Shown in pieces: positions 1-13,000 of a stretch of DNA of 64,000 nt. Source of the DNA: Cylicocyclus nassatus (lineage: Eukaryota; Nematoda; Chromadorea; Rhabditida; Strongylidae); assembly GCA_958299035.1 (NCBI GenBank), contig CATQJL010000112.1, forward strand, positions 85,392,636 to 85,456,635, written 5' to 3'. Position 1 is the stretch's first letter. Each line of letters begins with the position of its first letter. The notes beneath the pieces were generated by a model that saw only the letters and a program-made list of their open reading frames with translations, was not told where the DNA came from and ran no database searches. The position numbers and the translations under genes are program-made.

Positions 1-426
1 GCGAAGGGCGAACAAAATCTGATTGTCTGCATTTAAAGCCCGACCCCGACAAAGGTGATACACAGTCAAGCTGGATGTTGTTGCGGAGTTTTCGGCACTC
101 GAAGGGTTTCATAATAGCCATCCGAACTGGTATAGAATTATTAGCTAAGTTTCTGCAAATCGAGTTTACCATTTGAATGAACTCCGAAGTACGGCAAATT
201 CTACGCTCATCAATCAAATTCTTCTTTTTCTTTCAATTTCTTCTCTTTAACGAAACGTTGTGACTTGGACTTGAGAAAATCCTCCATGACAGTCAAATAA
301 TCTCTGGTGGAGAATCCATCATTTTCCTCGTGAGGTAATCTCAGCACATGGCAAAATAATACAGCATTAGCTGTCACAAAGTACATTTGGGATTTTTAGT
401 CTAGCGAAAAGTTTTATTTATTACAG
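1..426. other. Upstream flank, no gene seen
   Basis: AT-rich sequence leading to the acceptor at 421-426. The astacin exon that should precede the one at 427 (mature N-terminus, present in genes B and C) was not found here, so it lies outside the window or has diverged. Confidence 0.4.
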
Positions 427-550
427 AAAATGCTGAAAAGGAAATAATTCGGCGAGCGATGGCGAAAGTCGATAAAAACACGTGCATTCGATTTCATACT
501 CGATCTTACGAAAAGGACTACGTCGAAATCCAAAATCATGAAGGCGAAGG
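427..550 (+). CDS. Astacin A exon, N-terminal catalytic lobe
   Basis: Acceptor ttattacag and donor gtaag bound a 124-bp open exon encoding EKEIIRRAMAKVDKNTCIRF and then a segment with YVEIQN, a hallmark of the astacin N-terminal lobe. It ends in phase 2 (gg), matching the exon at 7491. The homologous exon in gene B (26014-26137) has the same length and phase. Confidence 0.8.
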
Positions 551-3500
551 GTAAGAAATAATTTTAAATGGCGCTTCATAGCCCTCGTGTCTCCATCTGA
601 GTTGTTGTTCGCGTTATCTGAAAACCTGACATATGTTCTTTGCTGCTGCCTTTTTGGCTAAACATGCTTTACAGCTCACTCAAAACTTCATATTTGAATC
701 CCTATCGGAATTATGAAACCGTGCATAAACTCTCACGGAACTGACTGAATTGAAGGATCCCAAGTAGTAGCAATCAGAAGGGGAGCATATCTATAGATTT
801 GTCTTATTGAGCTAATTCCAAATCTGCTTTTCTTATCTATTGCGCTGTTCAGTGTATGAAGTTATGAGCAATTAGAAGTGTGAAGTTTTTAGGGTGCTAA
901 TGCATGATATGCTTTGCAAATAAGCATGTGAGTGCATAATCATCATGATGTTGAGTGTACGGCAACAGTCCTTCTCTAACAAAGCAGACTCGAAGTCTTT
1001 TAAGTAATGCTAGTTGATGTTGTAAGACTAAAACTCTGCCTTAGAGCTTGTTACTTTGAGTGAAGACTTTGCAAACTTTTTTGGACGTCAAAAATGCAGA
1101 AATGGGGCATGTTGTTGTAATTTAGCCAAAATCCACCCAGAGAAGCAGAAAATATTTCTTTTATTAGTTTAAAAGTTCCACTTTCCTTAAACCTCGGCAT
1201 CGCTAATATTCTTCAGTACTGCTGTGCCAGACAGGTTTGGTAGGTGTTCTTTATTCCAATCAAGGCCTAACGTTTCGACGCCTTTCGTCTTCCTCAGAGG
1301 CCTGAAAATGGCTCAAAGCGTCATCTGTGAAAAGAGGCCATCAAGCACCATCCTCATTCCTGCTAGTTCTCGATCTTCGCTCAACATCCCTACCGCAAAA
1401 ATTGTCAGCGCCAGAAAATGAACATACCGTTGAGAACACCGCTATGTCAGTTTCCGCACCGGAAGTGATGGTCTTGGCGGAAGGACTAAACTATACTATA
1501 AATGCACATATCATGTGATCTATAGATTGCATATCTCGAAGTTCAAAGTTCAAAGCTAATCTGTGATTCGATTCGATCTAGGATCAAAATCAAACTCCGT
1601 GCAAAGTACGATCGACTTTTGACTGATCTCTGCAAAAATTGTTCATGTAACAGAAATAACATTACCGACCACCGCTCTCAAGGACATGCATATCAGAATG
1701 AAGTTACATCGAGGGTCACGGTAATTGGGAACATTCCATTATCTTCCAATGTCATCGAGCTTCTTAGCCTTGGCCCTTCCTTCTCTCCTGCGCAGAATGT
1801 CAACTCCGCGACTTGTCGCAAAATAGTAGGAAGCCTGCACAAACTCAGAGACACTCTAAGACTACGCAGCAAATGCAAAGATGGTCCAACAGCAACAGCT
1901 CGCGATGCCAACAGCTTACTACCCTCAATTCCTTTCCCGCAGACGTTTTACAGACAACCTGCTCCCGTCCCTGAGGTAGACATCAAGTTCCGTCTCTTAT
2001 GTTCTGGTGTTCTCGAAGTTCTAAATAGAGCGAAACATCAACATCAGACTAACCTGACACCTAGACAGTGGCAAGGTTTCAAAGAGATACGTGAACTCGT
2101 ATCTAACGGTTCGGTGCGATTGTCTGTAAGCGATAAAGGCGGCGAATTCGTAGTAATGCCTCAAGAGTTGGATCGACGAATAACAGCAGCTCATCTGGCG
2201 GACACCACCACGTATAGAGTCGTCTCTGCGAAAGAATTTCAATCACAGTATAGAAAGTTGAATGACGCTTGGACCACAATAGCTAAATCTGCGGGACTCG
2301 ACGACAGGTTTATAAGCAGGTTAAAGCTCAGGTCTCCAAGCTGTCCAGTGTTTTATAGCCTTGTTAAGACGCACAAGCTTTCCTTGCGGGACATGAGTTC
2401 AATGTCAGCGGACACTTACAAAATTAGACCGATTATTAGTTGCGTAGGTGGTCCCACCGATCGAATTTCGTGGTTCTTGAACAAAATTGTGAGCCAACTG
2501 CTACCCAAAGTACCAGCACATTTATCCAGCTCGCGTGATTTTATAGAAAAGCTTCGAAGCGCCAAGTTTGATTCGAGCACTGTAGTCGAGTCATTCGATG
2601 TGACTTCGCTCTACACTAATGTGCAGAACAACCAGGCTTTGCAAGCGCTCTCAGAGATGTTGGATAAATATGCCACTACCATCAATACTTTTGGGCTTGG
2701 CAAAAGGCGGACGATGACCCTAGTGAGCGAATGCTTGAAATGTAATATCTTCAGATGGTCTGGGACGTACTACTCCCAGATACGCGGATTGGCTATGGGT
2801 CAGAGGCTAGCCCCTGTCCTCGCCATTTGCTTCATGAGTAAAATCGAGGAACCGGTGCTAGCCCGCATGCCGCTGATGTACTGCCGTTACATCGATGATT
2901 GCTGTATATTTACGTCCACACAGTCCGAAATGGACAAGTGTTTCGAAATTCTCAACCAGCAGTCGCAGTACATAAAGCTCACACGAGAGATACCGCACGA
3001 CGGATGGCTCCCCTACCTCAACGCACAGGTCAGATTGTCTAATGGCATTGTTAGCATGAAGTGGTACCGCAAGGAAAGCTCGAAGAACATCCTTATCAAT
3101 GTAAGATCTGCGCATCCTGCATCTACGAAACGAGCAGTGATTGGGAATATGTTCAAAACAGCTATGCAGATGTGCTCCGGAGAAAGAGAACGATGCGAGT
3201 CACGAAGTTTAGCCTCTCAGATTGCTTGCAGCAATGGTTACCACTGTCTACCGCGTATCCAACATCACGCAAATGGTGACCACATTCGTGATAATAAGCT
3301 CCCACTGTGCCTGCCATTTATTTCCGATAACATCAGTACGGCTTTTCGAAAGTGCATTATACGCGCACAACTGCAAGACGATGTTGTCTTAGTGAACATC
3401 CCAAACGACAATATCAAAAAGCAGTTGGTTCGAAACAGACTTTACGATCGATACTGTATAACAGAAAGATGCGTAGTCTGTCCGTACGGTAGAATAGGTG

Positions 3501-6500
3501 ACTGTGCACAAGCGGGAGTGGTTTATCAATTGAAATGCCTTAGCTGCAATGCTCTCTATATTGGCGAAACTGGAAGATCACTTAGTACTCGCATAAACGA
3601 ACATCTGGCAGATAAAAGGCGTAAAACCCTGTTATCACCGTTGGGCAGGCATAGGAACGAAGCGCATGGTGGGGCTGATTTCGATATAAAGTGCGAAATC
3701 TTAACCTATGAGAAGGAAACCTCGGCTAGGAAGGCGCTGGAAGCATTCTGGATTTCTTCAAAGAATCCAGCAATGAACAATAAGAATGAATGTTTGTCAG
3801 TCACCAACGACTTCCTTCCATTCTTATCGATATGCAATCTATAGATCACATGATATGTGCATTTATAGTATAGTTTAGTCCTTCCGCCAAGACCATCACT
3901 TCCGGTGCGGAAACTGACATAGCGGTGTTCTCAACGGTATGTTCATTTTCTGGCGCTGACAATTTTTGCGGTAGGGATGTTGAGCGAAGATCGAGAACTA
4001 GCAGGAATGAGGATGGTGCTTGATGGCCTCTTTTCACAGATGACGCTTTGAGCCATTTTCAGGCCTCTGAGGAAGACGAAAGGCGTCGAAACGTTAGGCC
4101 TTGATTGGAATAAAGAACACCTACCAAACCTGTCTGGCACAGCAGTACTGAAGAATATTTCTTTTATTGATTGGTGCTACTAGTAAATTCTATCTTCCTG
4201 TTCAAAGAAAAAACCAGAAGAAACCAAGGCCTTGCACAGTTGGAATCGCATCAAATTGGGTATCGATTTGGAGAAGAAGGCGAAGGGATATTATTTCTAC
4301 AAAATTTGAGACTGGGCCGCGAAAAACAGCAAAGAAACATTATGACCGAACCCTTTTTTTGGAGGATTCTTATACAGACATCCTCACAACCCTACTCTAG
4401 AGACTGTTTGCACAGACATCTTCACGACTTGAACAGTCAAGAAGGGCATTACGTACAGGGCTTATCAATTGAAGTGTCGTGTGAACCAGCATCTCCACTC
4501 CCGCGCAAGACTCTGCACCTCTTCCGCGAACATGCTCTCTAATCACATGCAATCAGTTGAGGCTCCGCCTTTCCCATGCTCGCGGTGGAGAAGCGATCAG
4601 AAAGAATGTTCACGAAAGAGGTGCAGAGCTTCGCGCGGGAGTGGAGATACTGTGCACCCGACACTGCATTTGATAAGTCTGTACATGCTCTACTCTCCTG
4701 TACATGCATGCGGGATTACAAAGTTGTGCACAAGATAAATGCCACGTTTACAAACAAAATGCAACGATAATCAAACTTTGTAATGCACATGCCCGTGAGC
4801 GAATTCAAGCTAAATCAAAGAGTTTACGAAAACTCAAAAGGATGGGCCGTGTTCACCTTTACTAGTTGGACATCCTTGCTGGGTACCAGCTGATCTGCAC
4901 CTGACCTTCTGCTAACGTGTAATATTTTAAACTAGCTGCGGTCCCCGGTCTCGCCCGGGTCGAGGATCCAAAGTGGCCCAGCAAAGGGTCTATTCCAAAA
5001 TGTCTTATGCTTACCATTCCTCCATTTCCTTTGACTTGTATTTTCTCTTCATTTTCTCTTCCGCATCTGCTCCGATGTTCGAATTGAAGCGCTCCTGTAG
5101 CATCCGTGGTGAAATTGCCTTCCTTCATGACCGGCTGCTTCGTGACACCGCATCCCCCTTACCGCAAAATGTAAATGATCTCTACCGCCCCTACTACTTA
5201 GCTTGGAGAAATGATTAATATGCTTTCATTCTTCTAGATGTAAGTAAACAAATCAATAAATCGATAGAAGGACCCAGCGAAAAGTCGCGAAAAGTAGCCT
5301 ATCTTCTGCGCCGTGACTCATTTATAGGACAGATTTCAACCTCCTTGGTTCACATACGAAGAAGTCTATAAGCCACAAACATCCTTACAAACAAAGGTAC
5401 AGTGTTTGAGTTTTATATATATGGATGCTTTGCTATTGTAAGGACTTTGTCCAGTATGACTATTTTGACTCTCTCCAGCTTCTCCCATCTCCACAAAATA
5501 TGAACGATTACTAAAGTTTATCCTTATGACATGACATTATAGAAATTGAGTATATAGAGGTGAATGGACAGACAGGTATACAGGAGTAATATAAGAGGTA
5601 AATGGGAATAGTAAATAAGGAGATTGCAATAGGATAGATCATATTGAGATTAATGAAAAGATTACGCGGAGCGAATGTAGCGTCGCGCTCAAGTTTTTAC
5701 ATCATAAAATTCCCATAATCCACCCCTAGAAGCGCTTTGCAGATAACGATAGCAGATATGAAAACAACATCCCATGTTCTATGAGGTAGCGTTTATTGGA
5801 GTAAAACAACCATGGAATAAAGCGTTTGGCGAACAGCAGAGGATAACTAAATCACATTTAATCAATGCGAAATCAATGGTAAACGAAGGGGTTCTCGCTT
5901 TCTTACTGTCTCGATGTTAAGCGAAAGCCCAGACATAAAATACAAGAGAAAGTACTGAGGAGGTTTCAAAAAAGTGAATGGAGACTTCGTAAGATTTGAA
6001 AATCAAAAGAGACTTCGTTCTAAAAACTGGTTTCAACTGGTATAAGGCCCTAGTCAGGACCTCTCACAGACCCAGAATTAAGTTTTGCACTGTCATACGC
6101 AAAACGTCTACCATCGAGAATTCAACATAACTGACTTTATTTCGCTGATCAAGTAAGGAGTTGCCATCGGTTCTACCATCGTTTCGAAACAAGCTGAGGC
6201 AAAGCTAACCATAAGTGTAAAGTCACCGTTCAGAGGGAACTAAACGCTTGATTACAAGGCATGTCGGATCCATCTCGCACATGCGCTTGATCTCAAGTTG
6301 TTAGAAGCGGCAGCTCTCTTCTTAACCAAAAATTCTTTCACATAGTCAATCTTTCAAGCTGTGAAAACATTGTCAACCTTTTTGAAGTCTGAAGGGAGTA
6401 TTGTGGTCTCGTACTTACGATTTGACTTCTTGCTTGTCTGTTGCTCCCTCAACGTCTCCTTTATCGGAGACGATTTTGTAAATATTGCAAGTTATCACAA

Positions 6501-9500
6501 ATTTGCATGTCATTGGGGGTTGATTACATAGGCGAGAAACCTGGTCCGAGGGCGAGCAAAGGAGCACATTAGGCAATGTAGCACTGCCAATAACTCCTGA
6601 CGATTTCGCTTATTACCACCATTGTTTTTGGTTGTTGGTGGTTTGACTCGCAAGTGCCCAGATAATCGCCGAAGGCAGGCAGTCCGCAAAATCGCGCTTT
6701 TCTGCAAGCGGCCGGCAAAATTTTGAGGCGTGGGCAAGCATTCAGCGAGCGGTGCTTCCTTTACCGTCGCATGTTCTGCCAGAGGGAAGCAATACGGAAT
6801 TTCCTGCAAGCGCTCGTCAAATAATCTTTTTCAGCGAGCGCTGGCCAAACTTTCAGCAGGCGCTCGGACTCTTTTCAGTTTCGGGAGAACGCCGAGCAAA
6901 GAGACTCTATGTGGCAGAGGTGTCACCGTTGGATTAATTACCCGAGTTGGGGTACTTTCTCTTAGGGAAAGGTACCTATGGGCTGTGCGGTCCTCCGCAA
7001 AGGACCGTGAGGCCCTTAATAATTCTGCATATTCTCGCGGAAGGTCCGCGAAAATGCGGCCACTGCGCCGCAACTATCTGTGAAAAAGCCGCAATTATTC
7101 TCCAAGCATTCGTCTGACCATCAAATTTCTTACAAACATCTGCAAGCGGTCCGCAAGAAATCAGCTATTTTTGCGGTGCCCGCTTGCCCAAAAATTGCAT
7201 GGTCGCCTACCCCCGGCGATTATCTGAGTGGAGGTTGCTCGGAGGAAACATTAGGCTTTTGTAATTGTTCTTCTAACGATTTCATAAATTTTCTATGCAT
7301 TTTAGATTTGACACCAGAGTGGATACAATCACAATCTTGTACTCACTTACTGTTCCATTTCAAAAGCTCATCGGCAACAATCGTTGACTGTATAATTCTT
7401 TGAACACACACTTCCTCGCTAATGCATACAAATATTCTTGCCTCATCTTCAATGTTCTCAGAAGGAAGTTTAATTTCGATGTTCTCTTAGATGTTTCTCA
7501 ACCGTGGGTCGATATGGTGGGAAGAGTATTCTGATGCTTGAAGCAAGCAGAATGGGATCGTAAGTTTGATCGACCTCTCACTGCGTACAGTATATCGTGG
7601 ATCCTTCTCATATATTTCTCAAAGGTTTTTTTTAGCAACGAGAGCCCTCATATGGCCGTTGAGATGCCGTCTCTCCAAGCCTTGACTTGTACTTTTTTGT
7701 TTTACACCGGTGCTATCTTTTTGTGTGTCTGCTTCTTGTTCGTCCTTTGCTGCAGCGAATTACAAAATGGTATAATCTCTTCTTAACTCCTTTTCGTTTA
7801 TTGAATCCTTACCTCTAAATGTGAAAGTGTAACGTATGTTTTAGTAACTTTGAGTAACTTTTTGGTGAATCTTACATGCTGCGGATGCTGATACGTCTTG
7901 TCTCCCGATAACAACCTGCACCTGTGCAGGCGTTGGCGAGCAAGGCATTTAAAGAAGTGGATGCTTACTCAGTTTTTCAAAGATCAAAAACAATCAAGCA
8001 GAATAGCAAACAGCAAGTTCCGTTTAGGCTTTCCACACATTGCGGACTGCGTTTGATTTGATCCGATATGAGATCGTAAATACATCCACGACAAGGCTGA
8101 TTTTTCAATTGCTGCCGTTGCGGACCAGAGCCTTTTTCGCTTTGTCAAACTTACCCTATTTTCAGGAATATAAGCCGCGGGGTGGTCCTAGCTTTCATCG
8201 ACCAGCCCGAACACATCAAAGGATCTCCAACTAAAGAACCCTATCCCTGCTGCGTATTGCCTGAAAAAATCGTGCGGCATAAGGATCGCTTCTCATAACA
8301 CGTGAATGGTAGAGTACGACCCACCAGTGGGTCGTAATGTCCGGAACGGTAGCATTTGTAAAAAATTTAAAACATACTCCGAGAACTTCCCCAGAGAGGT
8401 TATCGAAGGCGCTGATTGTCAAAATATGATTTAATTCACTTTTTGGATACGGTAAGATCACAGTAATCATTCCGTACGAACCACCAACATCATGGATTTT
8501 CATGAAAAATTGTTTTGGGGTAATTTCAGGTGCTGATCACGATTACAGTTTCCACTTTCTTTATCACTGTACCACGGAGGCTACGACAGCAGTGCGGTAA
8601 AATTTTCGTGAAGACCAAGAAACTTATGGATAAAGTGGTACTAGAAAGTGGGACTATTATTTTCGCAATCGGAATACTACAAAACTATTAGGTTGGCTCG
8701 AAAGTTCTGGGACATTTTCGAACTAGATCTGCTATTTCTTGAAACCTAATGCTTATACGTCAGATTGAGGTACCATTCGATAGAGCAAAGCAAGCTCTAC
8801 AAAACATATGCGAAAGTTCGCACCAGCTTCAATCCACCATGGGTTTGCACCCAAAATCTGAGTCGTACTAAAGTTCAAAAAATCGCGAAAAATTCATATC
8901 TTTGTTCAAACAAATCCTACGGATCTCCAACTTGCTCACAAATATTGCACACCACATCGGACACTCATATGCACCGTTCCTGTATTTGTTCCTCATCTGG
9001 AAATCGAGAAAACGGAAATTTTCGTACTTATATAAAAACGAAGCTGTAATTGTAATTGAATGATACAAGCCTTTAGAAGTATAACCGTAAATTTGCAGCT
9101 TTCTACAGGCCGTAGTTCCCGGAAGTAACCGAATTGAACTCTCCTCACTCGGGCGTTCCATGATAAAATCAATTTTTTTTCTACAACTAGGGCTTACGGA
9201 AAGCTGAAAATTTACGGTTATACTTCTAAGGGCTTGTATCCATGAATGGAAACAGCACAGCCTCGTTTTTATATAAGTACGAAAATTTTCGTTTTCTCGA
9301 TTTTCAGATGAGGAATAAATACAGGAACGGTGCATATGAGTGTCCGATGTGGTGTGCAATATTTGTGAGCAAGTTGGAGATCCGTAGGATTTGTTTGAAC
9401 AAATATATGAATTTTTTGCGATTTTTTGAACTTTAGTACGACTCAGATTTTGGGTGCGAACCCATGGTGGATTGAAGCTGGTGCGAACTTTCGCATAGCG

Positions 9501-10062
9501 TTTTGTAGAGCTTGCTTTGCTCTATCGAATGGTATCTCAATCTGACGTATATGCATTAGGTTTCAAGAAATAGCAGAACTAGTTCGAAAATGTCCCAGAA
9601 CTTTCGAGCCAACCTAATATATAAGTAAGATTTGACCTTTCTGGGATGAGCAATGCAAAAGATCATAAAGTCAATAAGTCAATAATGTTTTGGCTCATGT
9701 CAGTCTCTTTCCCTTCCCTATTTCTCGTGCATGTGCACTTGAATTTTCAGAAACAGCTCATTCTGCGAATGATTTGAGCTAGAGTCTGTGCCTTATCTCT
9801 ATCTACGGTATACCCACCGTAACATTACATTACAGTATTAGAGCGCGGACCACTTGGCTGGACTTCGCCTAGGTGTCCCCAATCATGTGCCAGAAGTCGT
9901 AAACTGGCGAACCTGAAGTCCCAAGAACCTTACGAGCTACCGGTGGGTCGTATTGTCCAAAACGGCAGAACGCTTACGACCCACCAATTTCGCATTGTCG
10001 TGAATGTTCGAGAGAGCTTTCAAGAAAAGAGACATCAATCTGATCTTATATATAAAGCTGAA

Positions 10063-10093
<31 letters not shown>

Positions 10094-13000
10094 ATGTCTG
10101 TGTGTACGTATGTTCCGAATAGAAAATTCCATTTCTGAACCGAACTTCGGGCCCCGGCGGGTGTCATAGGCTACTTTTTGTCATCGATCGATATCGATTT
10201 TATCGATTTTTTGCAAAATTTGGGCTACAGGGCTGGGAGTTGGCACAAGGGGGTAATCGAGCATGCTGATCACCCCCGTGGGGGTGATCAGCATGCTCGA
10301 TTACATCCCTCTGCCAAATTCCAGCCCCCTAGCTCAAATTTTGCAAAAAATCGATAGAATCGACATCGATCGATAACGAAAAGTGGACTGTGACACCCGC
10401 CGGGGCCCGAAGTGTATGTGTGCCAAGTTTGGTCCGGATCGGTTCAGAAATGGAATTTTCTATTCGGAACATACGGCGGAGCCGGGTAAGCCAGCTAGTT
10501 TGTTCTAAGAATGCCGCAACGTAGTCAACAGAGAACGACTCTTTGAAACTCTCGGGGCATAAGACTTGATTAGTCCTGACATGAGGAAACGAAGAAAAAG
10601 GGAAGAGCCTACATATTTTGCCAAAAGAAATTTGTATAGCTGAATTGGAGAGACGGTTCCTCAAAGGTAGGCCAGCGCTCGTCAAGCTTCTGCTATGAAG
10701 GGGACCGAAGAACTCGGGCTTGCAATATATACTTTTTCAGGTGCATGCAAGAGCATACAATAATTCACGAACTGCTGCATATCGTCGGCTTATGGCATGA
10801 GCATATGCGTGAAGATAGGGACAAATACATCGTAGTCCACTGGGACAACATTCAAAAGGGTCAGTCTTCTTGTTTCGGTATTAAGAGCTTTCAAGCGAAT
10901 CTCATACATCTTGGTTTGTGAGCACAACCTTTTTTTACACACCTCAGATAGTTGAATTTTCGCAACACTATGGTGAAAAATCCATAGATCGTACCCTAGA
11001 CTGAATAATATATACATGATCTGCATCAAAGCTACTAGTCATGAGCTGTAAGCTGCCTATAAGCTTCATATAATGGAATATATACGACATTCAAATGCAT
11101 TCTCAGGTCTAACTATTGCGAAGGAAGTTCATCCATGCATTGTGCATCAATCCTTTCAAAGGCAGTTCCCGGTATCATTGCTCTGTTAAATTTATTTTTA
11201 AACACTTAAAGAAAAATTCTGCAGTGTGGGGTTCTTTGTTTAATAAGACGCTTAATCAAGCAATGGTTCCTATGTTTGAAAGATGACTAAGAACTTTGTT
11301 GAAAAAAGGATAAAAAATTTGACATTTCAATACCCCGTGCGTATTTGTGCAAACATTTTACATCTTGGTTAAAGAGAAATCACTGGTATGGAATCTTTAC
11401 GATAACTTGAGCATGTTGATAACCAAATCATTGTTTTAGTTCTCTCACAATCAGATTTTTCTTGTAATCACCATTTGCGGAAAGGATAAAATTGAACTTG
11501 TCAGGGAGCAAATTTTTATTCCGACACTGCGGTACCTCACTATGTCGTCACTTTCTCAAGAATTGTTCAGGTTATCAAAATCAATTTGCTATGGTTGAAA
11601 AATCTGATGCTGTTACGTACGGCTTACCATACGATTACTTGTCCATAATGCATTATGGAAAAACTGCATTTGCTAATCCTAGATCCATCTCGATGGAGCC
11701 AATGGAGAAGCAATACTTGGTGATACCTTCACTTGAAATCATCGAATACATCTTGAATCTCGAATATTTAGGATCTCATAGGAAAAGCGAAGGAGCCATC
11801 GGAAAATGACTGGATAAAAGTGTGCGCGATATACGAGTGCAAAACGTGTATGGGAAGAAGGATTAAGCAGGAAAACTACATTCAAGCAAGTGCGACAACG
11901 AGGAGGCCAGCATTTCAACAGCCAAGTACAAGTATCTTTTATTCGCCGAATTTACTACTCGAAAATGTGCAATCGCATGTTTTTTCCTTATTTTGAAGAC
12001 ATAGGGTTTAGTGAAGCCGAAGCCTTGGAAATTGCCTACGTGGCGGAATGACATTTAGCTTGCATAAGAGCGTAAGTCTACAACCAAGAGTGTTTTTGCT
12101 GGAAGTAAAGGAAACCTAAAAATGGGCACGGAGGGAGCGGTGATACCTTTGATCGACAGAGGATAGTGAGAGACTGCTGAAGTAGGATAGTGAGAGACTG
12201 CTGTAGAAAAAGAGCAAGAGAGGCTTTTCTCTATTCTTTTGGAATAACCTAAACAACTTCAGTCGCTGCCCCGATTTTCAAAAGTTTGATTCATAAAGAC
12301 ATAATTCGAAAACAATCGGCACCGATGTGCAACAGTTCTTGCGTTTTCCGCATGAAAAGTGCAGCACCGAACCATCAATAAGTAATGATTTGCCGCAACG
12401 ATTTACGTAAGACTAATGAGTGACATGAGAAATGTTTTGAATCCAAGGTGTTTTAATTGCCGTAGGGTGCATTCATACCGCGCCGGCAGCCGCCGCTAGC
12501 AGCCCGTAGCAGCCCGTAGCAACCCACAGCAGCCGCCAGCAGCCCGTAGCCGCCGCTGGCCGCTTTTGACATACAAGCGCAAAATCATCAAATTCTCAAA
12601 ATTTTAAGTGCAACCACCTACGCCCTCCATCCTCCACGCTTTTTCCTTCCTGCTGCAGCAATTTGATCCATATATTATCATACTTGTGTCCACTGTTGTT
12701 ATTATCTTGTTACCGTAGTTGATTATCCTAATGATGCTCAGTTTCCATCTCGCAAATGAAACATATTTCGCCAAAGCTTTTTCGCAATGTGATTTCTTCT
12801 GACTTTTGATGCGTCCAGTTCGTGCAGGTTGCTATTTGTCAATTTTTTAGATATGTTCTGCTTCAATCATATCACATCGGCATGGAAGATGGAAAGTATG
12901 GGCAGGCGCACGCAAAGTACTAAGAATTTGATAATTTGCGCTTCTATGACAAAAGCGGCCAGCGGGGCTGCGGGCTGCCAGCGGCTGGTACGGGCTGCCA

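Larger units (their letters stand above)
1151..4168 (+). mobile_element. Penelope-like retroelement with GIY-YIG endonuclease
   Basis: A nearly intact element. Inverted repeats of 331 bp (1205-1535 and 3829-4159) flank one RT/GIY-YIG reading frame. The 15-bp string aatatttcttttatt occurs at 1151-1165 and 4154-4168 and is probably the target duplication. If so, 39 extra bases (1166-1204) lie outside the left repeat, which resembles the short terminal extensions known in Penelope-like elements. The element sits in the intron of astacin gene A between the exons at 427 and 7491, in the same orientation. Confidence 0.85.

Noticed and set aside
1224..1518. Two ORFs of 65 and 63 codons, repeated at 3846-4140 on the other strand
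   Set aside because: They are readings of the Penelope-like inverted repeats, and nothing about them is protein-like.
8868..9359. 163-codon - strand ORF and its + strand twin
   Set aside because: Arms of the mariner-type fold-back MITE, not transposase.
10068..10092. (GTCT)n runs here and at 31755 and 36046 as possible CRISPR-like or satellite arrays
   Set aside because: Simple microsatellite inside each Helitron-like copy; no spacers or repeat array structure.
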